Below, in pieces: positions 15,775 through 19,427 of a stretch of 19,427 nucleotides of DNA. Position numbers and translations under genes: made by a program. The notes beneath the pieces are model-generated. The model saw only the letters and a program-made list of their open reading frames with translations, did no database searches and had not been told where the DNA came from. Origin of the DNA: an uncultured Clostridia bacterium (GTDB lineage: Bacteria > Bacillota > Clostridia > TANB77 > RGIG9151); contig CAKSUD010000027.1 in NCBI GenBank assembly GCA_934500865.1, positions 1-19,427 on the forward strand, in the 5' to 3' direction. Position 1 is the stretch's first letter; each line of letters begins with the position of its first letter.

Positions 15775-16923
15775 CTATAATCTTATTATAAGAGGTCTAA
15801 TAATATCTTTAATTCTATCAATCAAGCATTTTTTCTTATATCTCCACCCAAAATCTCCATATTTCTTTGCTACATAATGAAAACCTTTAGTTTCATAATC
15901 ATAGACGAAATGTTGATGATCATGATGTAATTTGGACGGTTGTTTTAGTTGTGGTTGCATGCAATCTTTTATAGATATTCCTTCCGCATACAGTTCTGAC
16001 TTGTCAAATAATTGTTTACCCTTATCAGAGTTTATTAGTATTAGTGATAATCCTTTGTCATCTTCATATGGAGAATCTTTAGGTATTCCCCATTGGTCAC
16101 CTACCGTAATATCACCAACTCGTTTCAAATTAGTATAATGACAATTAGAACAACTCTCACGCATTGAGAGTCCTGAGAAATACAAGTAATTGCTCGTTCT
16201 TCGAAACTCTTCATGGCCATTTTCGTAAAGGAAACTCTCTCTCGCTCCATGCCATCCGAATCGTTTGTCACGAAAACAAACTCTTATTATCTTTGAATTT
16301 CGTTTTTCTTGTAGATACTGAAGATAATCTTCCCATATCTTTGGAGATGGTACACCATGACAGATAATATCAATGCAGAAGAGATTTTCATGTAGTCTTT
16401 TGGGTACATAAGATTTCAAACCTGCAACCTGACATGCAGTTCCTGAGAAAAGAACTCTTATCCCACTTTTCAGTTCTTCTTTAATAGTAGGGAAAATGCC
16501 TCTTACGTCGCTTTGGACATATTTAGACATACGTAATTTATCTAAAGACTGGGAATCCGTTACTTTCTGATGAATTACTCTCCAAGTATCTGTAAAAGCA
16601 GCTCCATATACAACACCACCATCAGTGATAAACTTGTCTGCAATAGCAAAGAATGCACCACCACTCTGACTCTTTCTAAGTTCAGAATCTGAGTCAAGAC
16701 GAAACTGGTAGACTTCAGGTATGTCGAAGTTGGCATACCTTTTATAATTATCATGAAACTGGCATACATTATCACATAATCCACAGTTTATACATTTATC
16801 TTCATCAACCTTAGGATATAAAAAACCTAGACTGTCTGGAATCATAGTGATAGCTTGATGAAGGCATATATTACTACAAGCGGTACAGCCACAACAGTTG
16901 TATTTATTATCAATGCTAACCAT
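15775..16923 (-). CDS. FrhB-like protein with two 4Fe-4S clusters (Coenzyme F420 hydrogenase/dehydrogenase beta family)
   Basis: This 382-residue protein has two ferredoxin-type cluster motifs at the N-terminus: C10-x2-C13-x2-C16-x3-C20 and C44-x2-C47-x2-C50-x3-C54. They are followed by the FrhB N- and C-terminal domains, with SQSGGAFFA, YVQSDVRGIFPTIK, VLFSGTACQVAGL, CHGVPSPKIWEDY and GDITVGDQWG. Methanogen members reduce F420, but Bacteroidales lack F420, so the name is historical. A flavin- or iron-sulfur-dependent redox step on a sugar nucleotide or pyruvylated sugar is plausible. It sits directly between the acyltransferase and pyruvyl transferase genes and abuts both. The precise reaction is unknown. 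Confidence 0.92.
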   Translation of the reverse strand: MVSIDNKYNCCGCTACSNICLHQAITMIPDSLGFLYPKVDEDKCINCGLCDNVCQFHDNYKRYANFDIPEVYQFRLDSDSELRKSQSGGAFFAIADKFITDGGVVYGAAFTDTWRVIHQKVTDSQSLDKLRMSKYVQSDVRGIFPTIKEELKSGIRVLFSGTACQVAGLKSYVPKRLHENLFCIDIICHGVPSPKIWEDYLQYLQEKRNSKIIRVCFRDKRFGWHGARESFLYENGHEEFRRTSNYLYFSGLSMRESCSNCHYTNLKRVGDITVGDQWGIPKDSPYEDDKGLSLILINSDKGKQLFDKSELYAEGISIKDCMQPQLKQPSKLHHDHQHFVYDYETKGFHYVAKKYGDFGWRYKKKCLIDRIKDIIRPLIIRL

Positions 16924-17631
16924 TTATTCTGAATAATTGTCTATCATATAGTGGTTATAGTCTAACATTACATTGTGCGATAGTATCTTTACTGGATTTC
17001 CTCCATGTACACAATATGATTCAAAACAATTGGATTTAGTAATTATTGAACCCAAAGCAAAAATACAACGTTCAGGGGTAGAAACAGAATGCATAACTTT
17101 ACATTGAGCTGCAAACCAGTTGTCATTACCTATTTTTATTGGTCCATACCCTTTCCTAAATTCTTTTTTCTTAACATCATACAAAGGATGAAAATTTGTA
17201 TCCATAACCACACAGTCCCATCCAAAGATATTCTTTTTCCCAAATTCTACAGACTTAAAAGAAATCAGTTTAAGGCTCGTAGTAGCCATAAAACCATCAC
17301 CAAATGTTATTGTAGATTCTTTTCCTTGACAAAGGAAGGAGTTATTGCCTATCATACAAGAACCTTTGAAGATAATTACCCCCCCCATTTGGGTTATGTG
17401 TATTCCATTGTCAGGATACATATGACCTCCAAATCCACCCAAACGAATCATACCAGGACGTATTGGAGCTTCAATACGTATTATACCCTTTACGCTATAT
17501 AGGTGCGGTTTTCTCAGCCATATAGGAAGTTTGTAAGCTTGTTTTATGGGAAGATGTCTGAAATTGAACAGTATACTTGACAGTATAGAATACTTGCAAA
17601 ATGACAGGAATAGTCTTACAAATCTTTTCAT
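16924..17631 (-). CDS. Left-handed beta-helix acyltransferase with G8 tract, in frame
   Basis: This 235-residue protein resembles serine/maltose-type O-acetyltransferases of polysaccharide loci. From about residue 60 it shows hexapeptide-repeat turns (IRLGGFGGH, VIIFKGSCMIGNNSFLCQG, ITFGDGFMATTSLKLISF, VEFGKKNIFGWDCVVMDTN) and the FHPLYD segment next to the usual catalytic His position. It ends with KIGNDNWFAAQCKVMHSVS, IITKSN and HGGNPVKIL. It probably O-acetylates the repeat unit in the cytoplasm. The G8 run (17379-17386) encodes Met82-Gly83-Gly84-Val85 in the beta helix. Seven G gives TAA as codon 85 and nine G stops after 96 residues, so the gene is on as written. It overlaps the flippase stop (ATGA). 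Confidence 0.88.
   Translation of the reverse strand: MKRFVRLFLSFCKYSILSSILFNFRHLPIKQAYKLPIWLRKPHLYSVKGIIRIEAPIRPGMIRLGGFGGHMYPDNGIHITQMGGVIIFKGSCMIGNNSFLCQGKESTITFGDGFMATTSLKLISFKSVEFGKKNIFGWDCVVMDTNFHPLYDVKKKEFRKGYGPIKIGNDNWFAAQCKVMHSVSTPERCIFALGSIITKSNCFESYCVHGGNPVKILSHNVMLDYNHYMIDNYSE
17379..17386 (-). repeat. Poly-G tract (G8) in the beta-helix acyltransferase gene
   Basis: Eight G on the coding strand run from the last base of codon 82 to the first base of codon 85. The reading frame is intact at this length and is lost with seven or nine. Confidence 0.9.
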
Positions 17632-19160
17632 AAATGTTTATTTATTTGTTTGTTTATTTTTTCGAGTATGAATTTTTTCTCTCCTGGATTTAGACCTATT
17701 GAGAAAACCAATACACACAAGATTAATTCTGTTATACTTAAATTAAACACAAACCTCAAAAAGCCTATTTCTAAATATTTAGATATTAATATAGAAATAG
17801 ATAAGCAAATCGCCATAATAAACAGACATCTAGCCACTGTACTAAATATAAAGTTGCGAACAGGGAAATGAGTCATTGGTCGAAGCATTGACACCCTAAG
17901 AACAAGCGCTCCTATAGCAAAGAAAATTATAGATAATTGGGCTAATTCAGGACTTCCTCCACTATATAGAATAATCCATGCTACTGGAAAGTTTAGCAAA
18001 TTAAATAGACCAACGACTATCTGGTAACGTTTGATTTTTCCTGTTGCCAACATAAGGTGAATCAGAGGAGAGGAAAACGAATCTATCAGTGAGCATATCA
18101 GTATTATCCGAACAAAAGAAACTGTATGTTTAGGAACCTCTTTAAGCCACAAATTTAATATAAACTCTGTTTCAGTAACCAAAGGTACTATCATAGCAGT
18201 TAATAGAAAGAAAGCAAGACGACTGCTTCTCAATACTAAATCATGCGACTCAACTATATTATTACTTGCATAGGATTTTGTAATTTGAGGTTGTACAGCA
18301 ACATAAAAGTTACCGGAGAACTTAGAAACTGCAGCCTGTACTTGCGTAGCTAAACCTCGTGCTGCGTTTATTGTTGGACCATTAAAAACATTGAAAAGGA
18401 TATTGATTCCTTGATCTCGAAGCAGTCCAGATATAACACCGATAAAGTTCCAACCTGCAAAACCGAACATTTCTTTAAAAAGTTTCTTATCAAATGTCCA
18501 TTTGAAAGAACATTCTTCAAAATGCCTTTTACAATAAATATTATATATCATTCTTGTAACAAATGCTACAACACACATAAAAGCTCCATATACAATAAGT
18601 CCATCAAAAGGAGAATACAATACCATAAAGGCTATGAGCAAATTTGCCAAACCCTCAAATATTCCTATATATGCAAATGCTCCCATTCGTTCATGGGCAA
18701 TAAGAGCTGCATTATATGGTGTACTCCACAGATTGAAGACAAATGTAATCAAAGCAAACTGTAGTACCCAATTAGCTGCTATTTCTCTTCCAGCTGGAAT
18801 TATCATATGAGTATTAAGAAACCATACACCTACAGCTTCAACAAGAGTTACAATAATAGCAGCCAGAGATAGCTGTATTATAATTGCAGTACTAAATACC
18901 TTCTTTAATTTATCCTTGTCGCCTTGCCCAAGGACAAAAGTTATAAAACGGCTGATTGCACCTGCTATAGAAGATGAAAGCATTGAGAACATTGCAATAA
19001 AACCAGCAACAGCATTATAGACACCATAATCTTCTACACCAATAGCTTGAAGAATAACTCGTGACGTATATAAATTTACCACCATCAAGAAAAACATCCT
19101 GACATATAGCAACAATGTATTTTTTGCTATTCTCTTATTATTTGTTGAAGTATCTGTCAT
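17628..19160 (-). CDS. wzx: Wzx-type oligosaccharide flippase
   Basis: This 510-residue polytopic membrane protein of the MOP superfamily would move the undecaprenyl-linked repeat unit from the inner to the outer leaflet of the cytoplasmic membrane. It has about 12 to 14 hydrophobic segments, starting RIAKNTLLLYVRMFF, and the family features YTSRVILQAIGVEDYGVYN and SSIAGAISRFITFVLGQG. A central loop FNVFNGPTINAARGLA precedes the second half. It is the first gene of the operon in this window; the ATG at 19158-19160 agrees with the family N-terminus. It overlaps the acyltransferase start. Assignment as a flippase is firm, the glycan specificity is not readable. Confidence 0.95.
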   Translation of the reverse strand: MTDTSTNNKRIAKNTLLLYVRMFFLMVVNLYTSRVILQAIGVEDYGVYNAVAGFIAMFSMLSSSIAGAISRFITFVLGQGDKDKLKKVFSTAIIIQLSLAAIIVTLVEAVGVWFLNTHMIIPAGREIAANWVLQFALITFVFNLWSTPYNAALIAHERMGAFAYIGIFEGLANLLIAFMVLYSPFDGLIVYGAFMCVVAFVTRMIYNIYCKRHFEECSFKWTFDKKLFKEMFGFAGWNFIGVISGLLRDQGINILFNVFNGPTINAARGLATQVQAAVSKFSGNFYVAVQPQITKSYASNNIVESHDLVLRSSRLAFFLLTAMIVPLVTETEFILNLWLKEVPKHTVSFVRIILICSLIDSFSSPLIHLMLATGKIKRYQIVVGLFNLLNFPVAWIILYSGGSPELAQLSIIFFAIGALVLRVSMLRPMTHFPVRNFIFSTVARCLFIMAICLSISILISKYLEIGFLRFVFNLSITELILCVLVFSIGLNPGEKKFILEKINKQINKHL

Positions 19161-19375
19161 ATAATAATGTTATACAATTATTCGTGTAGAAGGACATCAC
19201 TATCTGTTTTTCTCAAAATGCCACGTTATAATATAAAACCATAACGAACAAAAGTTATATTTTTTGATGCTTACTTACTTTCGAATTCTTTCATTGTAAG
19301 CACTCAACCTCTTCCAACCCCTTATATTAAAGGACTGGAGAGTCGTTAGTACTCAATTTAGGGCATAACCCTTTG

Positions 19376-19401
19376 TATAGGCACTTTTGCAAGTGCCTAT
19401 A
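19376..19401. terminator. Perfect 11-bp hairpin before wzx
   Basis: Arms tataggcactt (19376-19386) and aagtgcctata (19391-19401) pair perfectly around a 4-base loop. It lies about 20 bases beyond the stop at 19420-19422 of the gene inferred to end at the right edge, read on the minus strand. No U-run follows, so it may be a terminator, processing site or protein-binding site. Confidence 0.4.
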
Positions 19402-19404
19402 TGT

Positions 19405-19427
19405 TGAGTTGTTAAAAAATTACTTGT
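19405..19427. repeat. Right copy of the flanking direct repeat
   Basis: The last 23 bases match 234-257 apart from a small difference in the middle. On the minus strand they read AAC AAG TAA, the same Asn-Lys-stop as the remnant at the left edge. A second copy of that gene may therefore lie just outside the window, upstream of wzx. Confidence 0.5.

Larger units (their letters stand above)
19161..19427 (-). promoter_or_regulatory. Upstream region of the operon with nested hairpins
   Basis: No convincing gene is visible. Inverted repeats are packed at 19309-19342 (CTCT-T-CCA with TGG-AGAG), 19360-19372 (aggg with ccct) and 19376-19401. An outer 6-base stem (19351-19356 with 19404-19409) encloses the last two. 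On the minus strand this precedes wzx by about 150 bases, so it could be a structured leader, the terminator of the previous gene, or a recombination site. Promoter boxes between it and the ATG are weak (TTTTG near 19255 and TA-rich DNA about 20 bases on). Confidence 0.4.

Noticed and set aside
19161..19427. An invertible promoter of the Bacteroides Mpi type upstream of the operon
   Set aside because: I found only short-range hairpins; there is no pair of separated inverted repeats flanking a promoter-sized segment.
1..19427. CRISPR arrays, tRNA or rRNA genes, insertion sequences
   Set aside because: No spaced repeat array, cloverleaf, rRNA-like sequence or transposase frame was seen.

Overview
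This window is the body of a capsular or O-antigen type polysaccharide locus from a member of the Bacteroidales (Bacteroides, Prevotella or a close relative). The evidence is the gene families, a TTTG / TAnnTTTG-type promoter, the lack of strong Shine-Dalgarno sites, AT-rich coding DNA, and a 3' end made of a PglC/WcaJ-type initiating transferase and a WbuC-like cupin. The genus cannot be fixed from what is visible.

Layout: the locus is read on the minus strand, from about 19160 down to 475. In transcription order it holds a Wzx flippase (19160-17628), a left-handed beta-helix acyltransferase (17631-16924), an FrhB-like iron-sulfur protein (16923-15775), a polysaccharide pyruvyl transferase (15774-14722), a GT4 glycosyltransferase, a CapA-like phosphodiesterase-fold protein, a TupA-like ATP-grasp protein, the C-terminal half of a second TupA-like protein, a Wzy polymerase, a GT4, a GNAT acyltransferase broken by a frameshift, a glucuronyl C5-epimerase-like protein, a GT4, a GT11 alpha-1,2-fucosyltransferase and a GT2. 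A plus-strand AAA ATPase with a DUF4143 C-terminus (3122-4507) interrupts the operon. After it come a DegT-type sugar aminotransferase, a strong hairpin terminator, the initiating phosphoglycosyl transferase and WbuC. Most genes from wzx to the GT2 overlap or abut (ATGA, TAATG, TGATG junctions), so they form one translationally coupled operon.

Logic: the initiating transferase loads a sugar phosphate on undecaprenyl phosphate. Five glycosyltransferases extend the repeat unit, Wzx flips it and Wzy polymerises it. The other enzymes look like decorators: pyruvyl transfer, O/N-acylation, uronate epimerisation, amide or peptide attachment (TupA, CapA) and amino-sugar formation (DegT). No nucleotide-sugar pathways such as Gmd/Fcl or RmlABCD are encoded here.

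Main discovery candidate: three long poly-G tracts, all on the coding strand, lie in three decoration genes. A G7 in the GNAT gene puts it out of frame, and one more G would restore a complete 214-residue protein. A G8 in the beta-helix acyltransferase leaves it in frame, and loss of one G gives an immediate stop. A G8 at the last codons of TupA leaves that gene ending normally, and one more G would fuse it to the downstream TupA fragment as a 450-residue protein. This looks like slipped-strand contingency switching of polysaccharide decoration, distinct from the promoter inversion known for Bacteroides capsules. An assembly error in homopolymer length is the main alternative.

Edges: both ends carry a near-identical 23-24 bp sequence (234-257 and 19405-19427). 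At the left copy it overlaps the stop of a short unrecognised reading frame. The locus may therefore sit between two copies of one repeated gene. The left edge also holds the start of an unidentified minus-strand gene, an 11-bp tandem repeat array and no other recognisable gene before 475. The 267 bases upstream of wzx hold several nested hairpins.
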